A DNA stretch of 40,051 nt from Gammaproteobacteria bacterium (GTDB lineage Bacteria; Pseudomonadota; Gammaproteobacteria; Pseudomonadales; Azotimanducaceae). Positions within the stretch are counted from its first letter, which is position 1; each line of letters begins with the position of its first letter. The stretch covers positions 3,227 through 43,277 of the forward strand of contig PBRC01000058.1 of the NCBI GenBank assembly GCA_002725285.1. The letters are read 5' to 3'. The notes under the pieces were generated by a model that was not told the origin of the DNA, searched no databases, and was given only the letters and a program-made list of their open reading frames with translations. The translations under genes and the position numbers were made by a program. Shown here piece after piece: positions 1-8,469 of this stretch.

Positions 1-426
1 CTTTGCTCAGAAGATATGCGAAGAGTATCGCAACCGGGCCACTCTGAAGATTTTGATAACGCAATCTATGCTCTTCTGGAACCAGTTTGCGAATTCTGGC
101 CTATGGGTGAGATCCCGGAAGACTATTTTGAACCCGTAGTATCCGATGTGCCTGTCTTACTGTTATCAGGGAAACTTGATCCTGTGACGCCACCAAAATA
201 TGGCTGGGAAGCATCCGCAACGCTGTCCAATTCTGAACATATTGTGGTGCCAGGTGTAGGCCATGGCACAATGCTTCAAGGTTGTGTCCCGGATTTGCTC
301 GAAGACTTCATCATTAACAGATCAGCTAAGACCGCTAAGCTCGGCTGCGTTTCAGATCTCAGCAGACCACCTTTTTTCACCAGCTTTGCCGGGCCAACAG
401 CCCTTGATAGTGAGGGTGATCAGTAA
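1..426 (+). CDS. alpha/beta hydrolase, TAP-like C-terminal part (5' end outside window)
   Basis: The frame is open from the first base, so this is the C-terminal ~141 residues of a larger protein. It contains the block VPVLLLSGKLDPVTPP, typical of the strand and acid-residue loop near the end of TAP-like alpha/beta hydrolases, followed by GVGHGTM, whose His fits the catalytic histidine. The nucleophile elbow must lie upstream of the window. These enzymes usually act on peptides or esters in the periplasm. The stop codon overlaps the start of the ABC ATPase by one base (TAATG), so the three genes to 2317 form one translationally coupled operon. The family call is good; the substrate is unknown. 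Confidence 0.8.
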   Translation, partial: LCSEDMRRVSQPGHSEDFDNAIYALLEPVCEFWPMGEIPEDYFEPVVSDVPVLLLSGKLDPVTPPKYGWEASATLSNSEHIVVPGVGHGTMLQGCVPDLLEDFIINRSAKTAKLGCVSDLSRPPFFTSFAGPTALDSEGDQ

Positions 427-1160
427 TGATCGAAGTCAGCTCATTACAGAAATCGTTCGATGAGGTGGAAGCTTTAAAGGATGTGTCATTTGAAGCCAAC
501 AATGGTCGGATTACAGGATTGTTAGGCCCGAATGGCGCGGGTAAGTCGACCACCCTCAGGATTCTCTATGGATTACTGAAACCTGACGCCGGGGTAGCAC
601 GAATTGATGGTATCGATATTCTGAATCAACCACGAGAAGCTCAGAGGAAGATAGGCGTTCTGCCTGACAGTCAGAGTCTATATGACAGGCTGACGGCGCG
701 TGAGCATGTCCACTATTTCGGTAGAATGCATCGAGTCGATGAAGGTGTGCTTGAAACAAGGACCGAAGAACTTCTTAAGCTTCTGGATATGGGTTCAATC
801 GCCGACAGGCGGGTTGAGGGGTTTTCACAAGGAGAAAGAACAAAAGTCTGTCTGGCCAGATCTCTGATACATGACCCACCAAATGTTCTATTGGATGAAC
901 CCACCAACGGTCTGGATGTTATGACAGCGAGAGCTGTCCGGGAAATGATTCAGGAGCTGAAGCGGCGCGGTATTACCGTTCTATTTTCCAGCCATATTAT
1001 GCATGAAGTCTCAAGACTATGTGATTACATTGTCATCATTTCGGAGGGCACGGTGGTCGCTAGTGGGACTACTGATGAAATCAGGGCTGAAGCACAGGAT
1101 GACAACCTCGAAGAAGCCTTCATAAAACTCGTTGAGAGAGTTGTTGAGGGAGCAAACTAG
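426..1160 (+). CDS. ABC transporter ATP-binding protein, NatA-like
   Basis: A 244-residue stand-alone nucleotide-binding subunit. Walker A is GPNGAGKST at residues 34-42, the signature loop is the FSQGE variant at 133-137, Walker B with the catalytic Glu is VLLDEPT at 154-160, and the H-loop lies in LFSSHIMHEV. The SQGE signature is usual in exporter ATPases of the NatA/CcmA type. Start and stop both overlap their neighbours by one base, so it should be made in step with the membrane subunit that follows. It probably energises export by that permease at the inner membrane. The exported molecule (sodium, drug or other) cannot be told from sequence. Confidence 0.93.
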   Translation: MIEVSSLQKSFDEVEALKDVSFEANNGRITGLLGPNGAGKSTTLRILYGLLKPDAGVARIDGIDILNQPREAQRKIGVLPDSQSLYDRLTAREHVHYFGRMHRVDEGVLETRTEELLKLLDMGSIADRRVEGFSQGERTKVCLARSLIHDPPNVLLDEPTNGLDVMTARAVREMIQELKRRGITVLFSSHIMHEVSRLCDYIVIISEGTVVASGTTDEIRAEAQDDNLEEAFIKLVERVVEGAN

Positions 1161-2317
1161 TGCATCCCATCAGCATTGTTTTTGGTAAGGAACTCCGAGA
1201 TGGGCGTCGCGACATGCGTTCGCTCATGTCGGCATTTCTCTTCCCAGTTCTGGCGCCAGTTTTGGTATACGGGATGATGATTATTATTATCAGTCTTCAG
1301 ACGTCTGCTAAACAAACTGTCGTTCCCATCATTGGAACGGAGAATGCTCCCGCACTGATTCAGTGGTTGGCAGAAAACGGCGTTAAAATCGAAGAATTTT
1401 CCGGTGATCCAAAGGAAGCCGTCAGGAACAAGGAAAAGGAGTTGGTCGTTGTAATTCCTGACAACTATCAGACTAAGTTTCGGGAATCAAAGACTGCAGT
1501 GATTGAGATCGTCAATGATGGTTCTCGAACCGATGCCATGGCGACGGTCAATCGGTTTCGGACTCTGGTGCGACGTTATAACAGCAGCATCGCAGCGTTA
1601 CGGCTGATTGCCAGAGGCGTTTCTCCAGAAGTGATGCGAGTAGTTCTGGCAGAGGATATCGATGTCGCTTCCAAACAGCAGCGTGCTGTCGCTGCGCTTA
1701 ATTTTATTCCCATGTACATCATATTGGCAGCATTTGTGTCAGGGATGGGAATTGCCATTGACTGCACGGCAGGAGAGCGAGAAAGAAAAACTCTCGAACC
1801 GCTTCTGATAAATCCTGTGGAACGTCATGAGATTGTTATAGGGAAGTGGTTGGCGGCGAGTCTGTTTGCCTCCGTTGGTATGGTGATGACACTGGTCTTC
1901 TGTATTCTGGCAATGACCCAGGTGCCACTCGAAGAAATCGGCCTGAATTTTCATATCACGTCGACACAGATCCTGTTGTTGATCATTGCCACGCTGCCGC
2001 TGGCATTTCTGGCAACGAGCATGCAGTTATTGCTGGGGATGTTTGCCAAATCTTTTAAGGATGCTCAGAGTTATCTGGGACTGTTGATTATCATTCCAAT
2101 GATTCCATCGATGTACATGATGCTGAGTCCATTCGCCACGAAGGAATGGATGTTTGCCATACCCATGTTGGGTCAGCATATTCTGATTGTCGAAGTGCTT
2201 GGGGTGAAAGTTGTTCCGACGATCGCCTATTTCTATTCGGGGTTTTCAGGGCTGTTGTTGGGACTTGGTCTGGTGATGGTGACGGCCAGGTTGTTCCAGC
2301 GGGAATCTATTATCTAG
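1160..2317 (+). CDS. ABC transporter permease, NatB/ABC-2 family
   Basis: The protein has 385 residues and starts with GTG inside TAGTG, overlapping the ATPase stop by one base. The architecture is ABC-2/NatB: one membrane segment near residues 22-45, a large external domain to about 175, then five or six membrane segments clustered in the second half. Just before these, the motif AGERERKTLEPLLINPV is the cytoplasmic coupling-helix signature of this family (E-R-E-x-x-T-L-E-x-L-L). With the preceding ATPase it forms a two-component exporter. The pairing with an upstream TAP-like hydrolase may mean it exports or resists a peptide-like compound, but that is inference only. Confidence 0.9.
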   Translation: MHPISIVFGKELRDGRRDMRSLMSAFLFPVLAPVLVYGMMIIIISLQTSAKQTVVPIIGTENAPALIQWLAENGVKIEEFSGDPKEAVRNKEKELVVVIPDNYQTKFRESKTAVIEIVNDGSRTDAMATVNRFRTLVRRYNSSIAALRLIARGVSPEVMRVVLAEDIDVASKQQRAVAALNFIPMYIILAAFVSGMGIAIDCTAGERERKTLEPLLINPVERHEIVIGKWLAASLFASVGMVMTLVFCILAMTQVPLEEIGLNFHITSTQILLLIIATLPLAFLATSMQLLLGMFAKSFKDAQSYLGLLIIIPMIPSMYMMLSPFATKEWMFAIPMLGQHILIVEVLGVKVVPTIAYFYSGFSGLLLGLGLVMVTARLFQRESII

Positions 2318-2457
2318 TTAGGGTTTGTGCAAAGCCATGGTTGGCCTTTTTGTACTAAAGTGGGTTGTGCATACCAAATTATGCTGCAGGGAGTATCGAA
2401 AGGCAGGAACCGGTAAGTTTTATGGGGTCGCTTCGAGCCGATCCATGGGGCGCTTAA

Positions 2458-2479
2458 CCGGCGGCATCCCTGCCGCTGG
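2458..2479. other. stem-loop between convergent genes
   Basis: Nine-pair stem (2458-2466 with 2471-2479, one G-T pair) and TCCC loop, lying in the 207-base gap between the ABC permease and the convergent symporter. There is no T-run on either side, so it is not a clear intrinsic terminator. The rest of the gap shows nothing recognisable. Confidence 0.4.
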
Positions 2480-2524
2480 AGTTCCCCTCAAACATGCCGA
2501 TCCCTGCCTTTCTTGGTTATCTGG

Positions 2525-4102
2525 TTAACCTGTTCCCTCTACCGGTGATCCGCCGAAAAGGTTTTCTAAGTGGCTTTCAGGCAGAGGCTGGGTCAATTTC
2601 GATACGAGTACTGTGAATGAGATTGAGACAATTTCCCCCATCACGGCGCAGGAAAAAGGATTTGGTCCTTCACCATATAACCAGCTCACAGCATCAAACA
2701 TGTGTCCTTCCGGAAACCAGTCCGGATTGAGTGATTGCGTATGCAGGATCAGAAAGGTAAGAAATCCTGTGATCAATCCGGCATATGCGCCATGTTTGCT
2801 GACGCCGCGCCACAGTGCCCCGACAACCAAAGGACCAGCGAATGAGGCCATCATGCCGCCAATACCAATCCAAACGATAAGAGATACGTTTACCTCCATC
2901 AATGACCAGGCCAACGACATACAGATGAGCAGAACCACGATGGTTGATATCCTGCTGATCTTGAGTACTCTCTGGTCGAGTTCATCTTCGCTCAGCTCCG
3001 GTTTGGTAATGGGCACAACGGTTCGTCGATAAAGGTCATTAGCGATAATCTGAGAAGAAGAAACAACCAGGCCGTCAGCAGTACTCATTATTGCACTCAA
3101 GACACCAACACCAATCAATGCTGCCAGCCAGGTTGGAAAGAGTTCAATAAAAAGCATCGGTAAGGACTGGTTCGGGTTAGCGCCGTCCAGGTAGAGCGCG
3201 TCGCCAAAATGAGCTCTTGCAAGAAGCCCGCCCAGGCCCAGCATGCCGAGGGTAACGCCTATCAGAAAAGCGAGTTTCACAAAGTGCAATCTATCGCCAT
3301 CTGTTTTCAGGGCCCAGAGTTTGTTCCCCAGATGAGGAAGAAGACCCAACGGCATGTGCGCAAATACAATAACGAAAATCGACCACCATGAATGATACAG
3401 AGGTGTCTTTGGATTGAGCACAGTAACCAGATTCTTATCTTGTGCTTCTAGGTTTTCCCACATGCCACCGAATCCGCCCTCGATACCAAAGCCAATCATG
3501 GTCAAAACAATGACCACAACGGCCAGTGAAAGCATCATTGCTCCCTGTACGCCATCGGTTAGTATGTCCGCGTGGGCGCCCCCTAATACAACGTAAATCA
3601 GCAGAACAACGGTTGTAATGATTAGCGCCCAATTCGAGTCCAGACCCAGCATGAGCTCAAACATCACGACACCTGAGACCAGTTGTCCCGCGAGGTAAAA
3701 GAACAGGACCAGTGACAGCAGGGAAACCAGAACTCTGATACCTTCAGATTGATATCTGTCACCCAGATATTCTGGTATTGAGCGATTACCGAAGCGATTG
3801 CCTGAGGTAGCAATCAGGCGCATTGAAATCAGAATGCCGAAATAGACGCCGACGGGATAAAGGAAGTTTCCCCAGTTCGCGGCCAGCCCCCATTCATAGG
3901 ACAGCGCCGGGCTGCCAAGGAAAGTGGCGCCACTGGCAGTCGAAGCAGCGAACGCGATGGCGAGGAAAACGGGACCGTATGAACCACGTGCGGTCGCAAA
4001 ATCATCAGCATGTTTGATTTTCTTTTGGGCGTAGAAACCAATACCCACCATGAGTGAGATGTAAAAGGCAAGGAAGATCCAGGACCAGGTTATTAGACTC
4101 AT
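2525..4102 (-). CDS. sodium:solute symporter (SSS) family transporter
   Basis: A 525-residue, very hydrophobic protein with about 13 membrane segments, the length usual for the SSS/SLC5 family. Family features visible are the N-terminal DDFATARGSYGP stretch after the first helix, the unwound helix-1 region ATASGATFLGSPALSYEWG, the QLVSGVVMFELMLG helix and the ALIGVGVLSAIMSTADGLVVSSSQIIANDLYRR block containing the conserved sodium-site serines. It should take up an organic solute with sodium across the inner membrane. It is divergent from an acyl-CoA synthetase 492 bases away, so its substrate could be a carboxylate activated by that enzyme; this is inference. Confidence 0.92.
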   Translation of the reverse strand: MSLITWSWIFLAFYISLMVGIGFYAQKKIKHADDFATARGSYGPVFLAIAFAASTASGATFLGSPALSYEWGLAANWGNFLYPVGVYFGILISMRLIATSGNRFGNRSIPEYLGDRYQSEGIRVLVSLLSLVLFFYLAGQLVSGVVMFELMLGLDSNWALIITTVVLLIYVVLGGAHADILTDGVQGAMMLSLAVVVIVLTMIGFGIEGGFGGMWENLEAQDKNLVTVLNPKTPLYHSWWSIFVIVFAHMPLGLLPHLGNKLWALKTDGDRLHFVKLAFLIGVTLGMLGLGGLLARAHFGDALYLDGANPNQSLPMLFIELFPTWLAALIGVGVLSAIMSTADGLVVSSSQIIANDLYRRTVVPITKPELSEDELDQRVLKISRISTIVVLLICMSLAWSLMEVNVSLIVWIGIGGMMASFAGPLVVGALWRGVSKHGAYAGLITGFLTFLILHTQSLNPDWFPEGHMFDAVSWLYGEGPNPFSCAVMGEIVSISFTVLVSKLTQPLPESHLENLFGGSPVEGTG

Positions 4103-4594
4103 AGTAATTTCTTGTTGTTATAAGTAGTTAAGAAGTAATTATCTATACAAGGTTCTAAACTCTCGAACTTGCAATCAGATCATGTAGGCGCTGGTTTGAT
4201 TCTCCAAATATAAATAGCGGATCTGTAAGCGCCAACATAAACAAAAGCTGTCTGTAAAGGGTATACACATTACAAGTGTATAGATAGCCACCTAATCCAG
4301 CAGCGAACACAAGGCCTTTTGTGGCAAGGACGGCAGTTGACATGCTTGCCTGGGTCGATCTGCGCACTTTTTGCTATTTCGCTTCAAACGCCCACTGGAT
4401 ACTATATCCGAAGTTCATAGTATCAGTATTGCCAGCAATAATGTTCAACAATAAATGTTGGACCATTGTCAGCCGCCAGGCTTTGCTTCCAAGAAATAAA
4501 GTGTTTCACTAAGCAATCCGACGCATTGGGTGGGGCCAATGTGCTTTGAGGTGGGTGTGGGAAGTAGAACACTAACAAGGGAAGTGGAGTAAAT
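4103..4594. other. divergent intergenic region
   Basis: A 492-base AT-rich gap between two divergent genes that must contain both promoters. It holds the inverted repeat at 4262-4282, described separately. A good ribosome site (AAGGGAAGTGGAG) lies just before the acyl-CoA synthetase. No convincing gene was found; a 70-codon minus-strand frame at 4155-4367 resembles nothing I recognise. Confidence 0.5.
4262..4282. promoter_or_regulatory. operator-like inverted repeat
   Basis: Perfect 7-base arms TATACAC and GTGTATA around a 7-base AT-rich spacer, near the middle of the gap between the symporter and the acyl-CoA synthetase. The size and symmetry suit a dimeric repressor or activator that could control both genes. 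No regulator gene is adjacent. Confidence 0.35.
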
Positions 4595-6220
4595 ATGACT
4601 GATTGGAACTTTGCGACTGCTTATGAGTTTATTGCGGATACCATCGGTGATGAGCCTGCATTGATATGTGACAACCTGATTCGAACCTGGACTGAATATG
4701 ACGATCGTGCTGCAAGAATAGCGCAGGTGCTGACTGAACACGGTTTGAAGCCTGACAGCAAGGCGGGAATCTATCTCCACAACGGCAATGAATATCTGGA
4801 AGCGCACCATGGCATCCTCAAGTTGCGTGGCTGTCCCGTTAATGTGAACTACCGCTATAAGGAAGAGGAACTAGTTTATCTTTTGAACAACGCTGATGCG
4901 GAAGCGGTGATATTCCAAAGTTCCTATGCGGATCGAATTGACACAATTCGACATGAGCTGAATGATGTTCGGTGTTTTATTCAAGTTGACGATGAATCCG
5001 GAAACCCCCTGATTGATGGTGCGGTAGCATACGAAGATGCCATTGCAGACACTGATCCCATGCCCCGCATCGACAGAAAGGTTGAAGATGTATACATGCT
5101 CTACACGGGTGGAACCACAGGAATGCCTAAGGGTGTGATGTATGCCAATGGTCAGCATTGCATGGGTTTGGCTGGGTTTGGCGCGACACTTGGTATCTCG
5201 CCCTCAGAAACTCCTGACGATCTCCCGGAGAATATCAGGCAGGCCATGAATCTGGGCCCGCTGCCTGTTGGCCTGGTATGTTGTCCGCTGATGCATGGTA
5301 CCGGTATGTGGGTCGGCGCGATGGTAACGAGTCTGACAGGTGGTGCCGTTGTCACCGTAAATCACCTGGGCCTTGATCCGCACCTTCTGTGGTCTGAAGC
5401 CCAATTACATCGAGCAAGTCTCCTTACGATTGTTGGGGACGCTTTTGCTCGCCCTTTACTTAACGCGTTGGATGAAGCGCATGACAAGGGTGATCCGTAC
5501 GATATCTCCAGTGTGAATACCATGATTTCATCAGGTGTGATGTGGTCTCAGGAAGTAAAGGAAGGTCTCTTGAGGCACAACGAAATGACTTTGATTGATG
5601 CCATGGGATCAACGGAAGGAGGGATGGGAACATCAATTTCTACAAGAGAAGATTCTGCAACCACTGCCAAATTTGGAATGAATCCTGACGCCAAAGTATT
5701 TAATGATGATGATAATGAGGTGCAGCCTGGTTCCGGTGAGATGGGTTTGATCGGGACTCAAAGTGCCATGATAGGCTACTTTAAGGATCCTGAGAAAACG
5801 GCGAAGACGGTTCGAGAAATTGATGGCGTACGTTATGTTTTTCCCGGCGATTATGCGACCGTAGAAGCCGATGGCGGCATCACCTTGCTGGGTCGGGGAT
5901 CAATGTGTATCAATACTGCTGGTGAAAAAGTATTCCCGGAAGAAGTTGAAGAGGTCATTAAGAGTCATGCCAGTATCGTGGATTGCCTGGTCGTTGGTAT
6001 CTCTGATGAGAGATTTGGTGAACGTGTCGTTGCTGTTCTGTCACAAACTTCAGATAGTGCTGATGAACTCCAGTTGATGGAACATTGTCGCGAACATCTG
6101 GCAGGCTACAAGCTACCAAAGAATCTGCTGCTCGTTGAAGTAGTGCAGAGAGCCCCCAATGGTAAGGCGGATTATAAATGGGCTAAACAGACAGCACTCG
6201 AAATGTTGGGAAGGTCATGA
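4595..6220 (+). CDS. acyl-CoA synthetase, AMP-forming (FadD19/FadD3-like)
   Basis: A 541-residue ANL-superfamily enzyme that activates a carboxylic acid to its CoA thioester through an acyl-adenylate. The phosphate-binding motif YTGGTTGMPKG is at residues 170-180, the substrate/adenine motif is DAMGSTEGG, the hinge region is FPGDYATVEADGGITLLGRG, and the catalytic lysine of the C-terminal domain is K524 in APNGKADYK. A strong ribosome site precedes the ATG. The overall style is closest, from memory, to acyl-CoA synthetases used on sterol side chains, ring remnants or branched acids rather than classic long-chain FadD, but specificity cannot be proven. It stands alone, divergent from a solute symporter. 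Confidence 0.9.
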   Translation: MTDWNFATAYEFIADTIGDEPALICDNLIRTWTEYDDRAARIAQVLTEHGLKPDSKAGIYLHNGNEYLEAHHGILKLRGCPVNVNYRYKEEELVYLLNNADAEAVIFQSSYADRIDTIRHELNDVRCFIQVDDESGNPLIDGAVAYEDAIADTDPMPRIDRKVEDVYMLYTGGTTGMPKGVMYANGQHCMGLAGFGATLGISPSETPDDLPENIRQAMNLGPLPVGLVCCPLMHGTGMWVGAMVTSLTGGAVVTVNHLGLDPHLLWSEAQLHRASLLTIVGDAFARPLLNALDEAHDKGDPYDISSVNTMISSGVMWSQEVKEGLLRHNEMTLIDAMGSTEGGMGTSISTREDSATTAKFGMNPDAKVFNDDDNEVQPGSGEMGLIGTQSAMIGYFKDPEKTAKTVREIDGVRYVFPGDYATVEADGGITLLGRGSMCINTAGEKVFPEEVEEVIKSHASIVDCLVVGISDERFGERVVAVLSQTSDSADELQLMEHCREHLAGYKLPKNLLLVEVVQRAPNGKADYKWAKQTALEMLGRS

Positions 6221-6233
6221 TTCAAAGACGGTG

Positions 6234-6527
6234 TTATGTTAATCGTATTTCTACTTGATGATTTCGTATTTCTACTTGATGATTATAGAGAGGGCGTGAT
6301 TTTGTTTCGAGGTTGATTCTACCGATGTGCTCGCCAAGAATACCCATGCGGGTAAATTGAATACCGCCGAGAAAAAGAATCATCGTCAATAAGGAAGCGT
6401 AACCTGGAACGTCTACAGCCAGCATCAGCACTTCGATCGTCACATTTTGCGAGTACCTCATAAAACCCCTCTTTCCACTTGTCAAACATTGCGATGATGA
6501 GTTCTGGTGGACTCTGCACTCTCAATT
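6234..6527 (-). pseudogene. remnant of GT2 polyprenyl-phosphate glycosyltransferase
   Basis: Two pieces of one protein family lie in different minus-strand frames. The upstream piece (6527 to about 6460) reads QSPPELIIAMFDKWKEGF, matching the DPPELIPEMIxKWREGYDVV block of DPM1/ArnC/GtrB-type glycosyltransferases. The downstream piece (about 6460 to 6240) reads PGYASLLTMILFLGGIQ and then GILGEHIGRI..ETKSRPLY, the C-terminal membrane helices of the same family. In intact ~310-residue homologues these blocks lie roughly 150 residues apart, so an internal deletion and a frameshift have occurred, and the N-terminus is missing. Recognised from family knowledge; not functional. Confidence 0.7.
6244..6285. 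repeat. 21-bp tandem duplication
   Basis: Two adjacent 21-base copies (6244-6264 and 6265-6285) differing only at the last base. They lie at the 3' end of the glycosyltransferase remnant, where they add a second NHQVEIR to the dead reading frame. Probably a replication-slippage product. Confidence 0.9.
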
Positions 6528-6557
6528 GCGGAGCTTGTACAGGTGCGCAATTGAGAG
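6519..6557. repeat. 12-bp perfect inverted repeat
   Basis: Arms CTCTCAATTGCG (6519-6530) and CGCAATTGAGAG (6546-6557) are separated by 15 bases. They lie just upstream of the glycosyltransferase remnant. There is no T-run, so it is not a standard terminator; it could be a mobile-element scar or a regulatory hairpin. Confidence 0.6.
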
Positions 6558-6736
6558 CGCAGTTGCGCAAAAGAGGATTCCTATTTGTTGGCATCAGAAG
6601 AGGGAAGCTCTATTATTAATAGATTTGGCTCAACCGGAAAATGTGATGTGTGCGGTGTAGGTTATTCAAGTGTTCGAAGCTAGAGAAATTCTCCGGTCAG
6701 CCCGGGTAATATCAGTTGCAGGGGGTTGCTAATCAT

Positions 6737-7507
6737 TTGAAAGAACCAATGCTCTGGTTTTTCATCATCGGTGTTCTGTTATTCGGTGCCGATAGCTATT
6801 TTTCGGGGGAGCCGAACCAGGTCGTCGTTGATGCGAGGGTTCGTGATCACCTCGATAAACTCTGGCAAACCCAGACCGGCAAGCCCGCCACACCCCGGGA
6901 GTTAGATTCTCTGGTAGACAATTGGATCAAAGAAGAAATCTTCTTTCGCGAAGCCATCCAGCTGGGGCTGGATCGTGATGACACCATTATTCGCCGTCGT
7001 CTGGTACAGAAACTTGGATTCCTGATGGAAGAAGTGGAAGAAGAGACAGATGAGTGGCTTGGTGCAGAGAAGTATTACTACGAGAACCTCCAATATTACT
7101 CGGTGCCGGTTCGTTATTCGTTCTCTCAAATCTACTTTAAAGAGGAAGCAGATGTGCAGCTGGCAAAAAAACAGATCAGCGAGGGAGCGCACTGGCGGGA
7201 GCTGGGGGAGCCATCGATGTTAAATGAAAACTATACTGCACAGGACCGAAGGCAGATTAGAGCAAGTTTTGGTGAGCAGTTTGTATCTCAGATGCCCAAA
7301 TCAGCCGGGGATGCCTGGCACGGGCCTGTTCAGAGCAGCTTTGGCTTCCACCTCGTTAAACTTGATCGGGTTTTCAAGAAGGAAACCACGCCGCTTGCAT
7401 ACATAGAAAAAAGAGTCCTATCCGATTATCGGCAGAGTAGAAAAGATGCTGCGATGGACGGCTATTATCAGGGATTGCTTGAGAAATATGAGATCGTCCG
7501 CGATTAA
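6737..7507 (+). CDS. parvulin-type peptidyl-prolyl cis-trans isomerase
   Basis: About 256 residues. One N-terminal membrane segment (LWFFIIGVLLFGADSYF) anchors the protein, followed by a SurA-like helical chaperone region (EIFFREAIQLGLDRDDTIIRRRLVQKLGF) and a PpiC/parvulin domain ending in the characteristic GPVQSSFGFHLVKLDRV. It should help fold periplasmic or membrane proteins. I prefer the TTG at 6737 because AGGGGG lies 11 bases upstream; an in-frame TTG at 6716 would extend it by seven residues but has no ribosome site. The end overlaps the start of the HupE/UreJ gene by 20 bases, and this pair recurs in marine gammaproteobacteria. Confidence 0.88.
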   Translation: MKEPMLWFFIIGVLLFGADSYFSGEPNQVVVDARVRDHLDKLWQTQTGKPATPRELDSLVDNWIKEEIFFREAIQLGLDRDDTIIRRRLVQKLGFLMEEVEEETDEWLGAEKYYYENLQYYSVPVRYSFSQIYFKEEADVQLAKKQISEGAHWRELGEPSMLNENYTAQDRRQIRASFGEQFVSQMPKSAGDAWHGPVQSSFGFHLVKLDRVFKKETTPLAYIEKRVLSDYRQSRKDAAMDGYYQGLLEKYEIVRD

Positions 7508-8459
7508 CACCCGGATTCTGATATGGATCGTGCTGCTGTTAAGCAGTACAGCATCTGCTCATGAATCAAGACCTTCGCTGTTAAAGCTGGTTGATCTAGG
7601 AGAAGGGCGATGGCAGGCAGAGTTCAAGCAACCTCAGGTAAATGGTCGCTTTCTTAATCTGAAAGTAGAGTCAAATTGCAGATTCGTAGAAGGATCGATG
7701 GTTGCTGGGATCTCTGCCTTGCAAGAAAAGTTTGAGCTTATCTGTGAAGATGGTGATTTGTCTACCATTGAAATTGTTGGTTTGGATCGCACCCTGATAG
7801 ATACGTTAGTAACACTGGAACTTCTGGATGGCAGTATTAACAGCCATCTGATTTCATCTAACAACACGACGCTGCTGTTGGATAAACAGAATCACTCCGT
7901 ACCTGCTTATCTGATTCTCGGTATTGAACATTTGCTCTTTGGCGTGGATCACGTCCTGTTTTTGCTGGTGCTGCTCTATATTGTTGTTGGCTGGGTGAAT
8001 CTGCTCAAGGTGATCACCAGTTTTACGGTGGCGCACTCGATCACTCTCGGGCTCTCTGCATTCAACTTGGTGACCCTGTCAGCAGCACCAGTAGAAGCAT
8101 TAATTGCCTTGAGTATTATATTCCTGTGTATCGAATCCCTGAAAGGGAAAGGGGGTCTTATACGGAGTCAACCCTGGGTAGTGACATTTATGTTTGGTCT
8201 GCTTCATGGCCTTGGATTTGCCAGTGCACTGGCAGCGATCGGTCTCCCCCAGATGAATGCGGTACTGGCACTATTTTTATTTAACGTCGGGATAGAGATA
8301 GGTCAGTTACTGATCGTATGTGTCGCATTGGCGCTCGTTTATTTTGTTCGACATATTAGATTGCCCTTAGAACAGCAAGTTACGGTAATTCCTCTCTATG
8401 TTATCGGGTCTGTGGCTTCTTACTGGTTCATAGACAGAACGCTACAGATTCTGGCGTAA
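7488..8459 (+). CDS. HupE/UreJ family membrane protein
   Basis: The protein has 323 residues from the ATG at 7488, which gives a clean signal peptide ending in STASAHES. A ~110-residue external domain is followed by the HupE/UreJ_2 membrane domain: GIEHLLFGVDHVLFLLVLLY, VAHSITLGLS, PVEALIALSIIFLCIES, FGLLHGLGFASAL and FNVGIEIGQ. The repeated His and Asp residues in these helices are typical of the family, linked to nickel or other metal uptake. It overlaps the parvulin gene by 20 bases, so the two are probably co-translated. No hydrogenase or urease genes are nearby, so the metal is not known. An ATG at 7446 would lengthen it but spoil the signal peptide. Confidence 0.88.
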   Translation: MRSSAINTRILIWIVLLLSSTASAHESRPSLLKLVDLGEGRWQAEFKQPQVNGRFLNLKVESNCRFVEGSMVAGISALQEKFELICEDGDLSTIEIVGLDRTLIDTLVTLELLDGSINSHLISSNNTTLLLDKQNHSVPAYLILGIEHLLFGVDHVLFLLVLLYIVVGWVNLLKVITSFTVAHSITLGLSAFNLVTLSAAPVEALIALSIIFLCIESLKGKGGLIRSQPWVVTFMFGLLHGLGFASALAAIGLPQMNAVLALFLFNVGIEIGQLLIVCVALALVYFVRHIRLPLEQQVTVIPLYVIGSVASYWFIDRTLQILA

Positions 8460-8469
8460 GGTCGTTTTT

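Noticed and set aside
4155-4367. 70-codon minus-strand frame upstream of the symporter
   Set aside because: No recognisable family or ribosome site; probably chance in a divergent promoter region.
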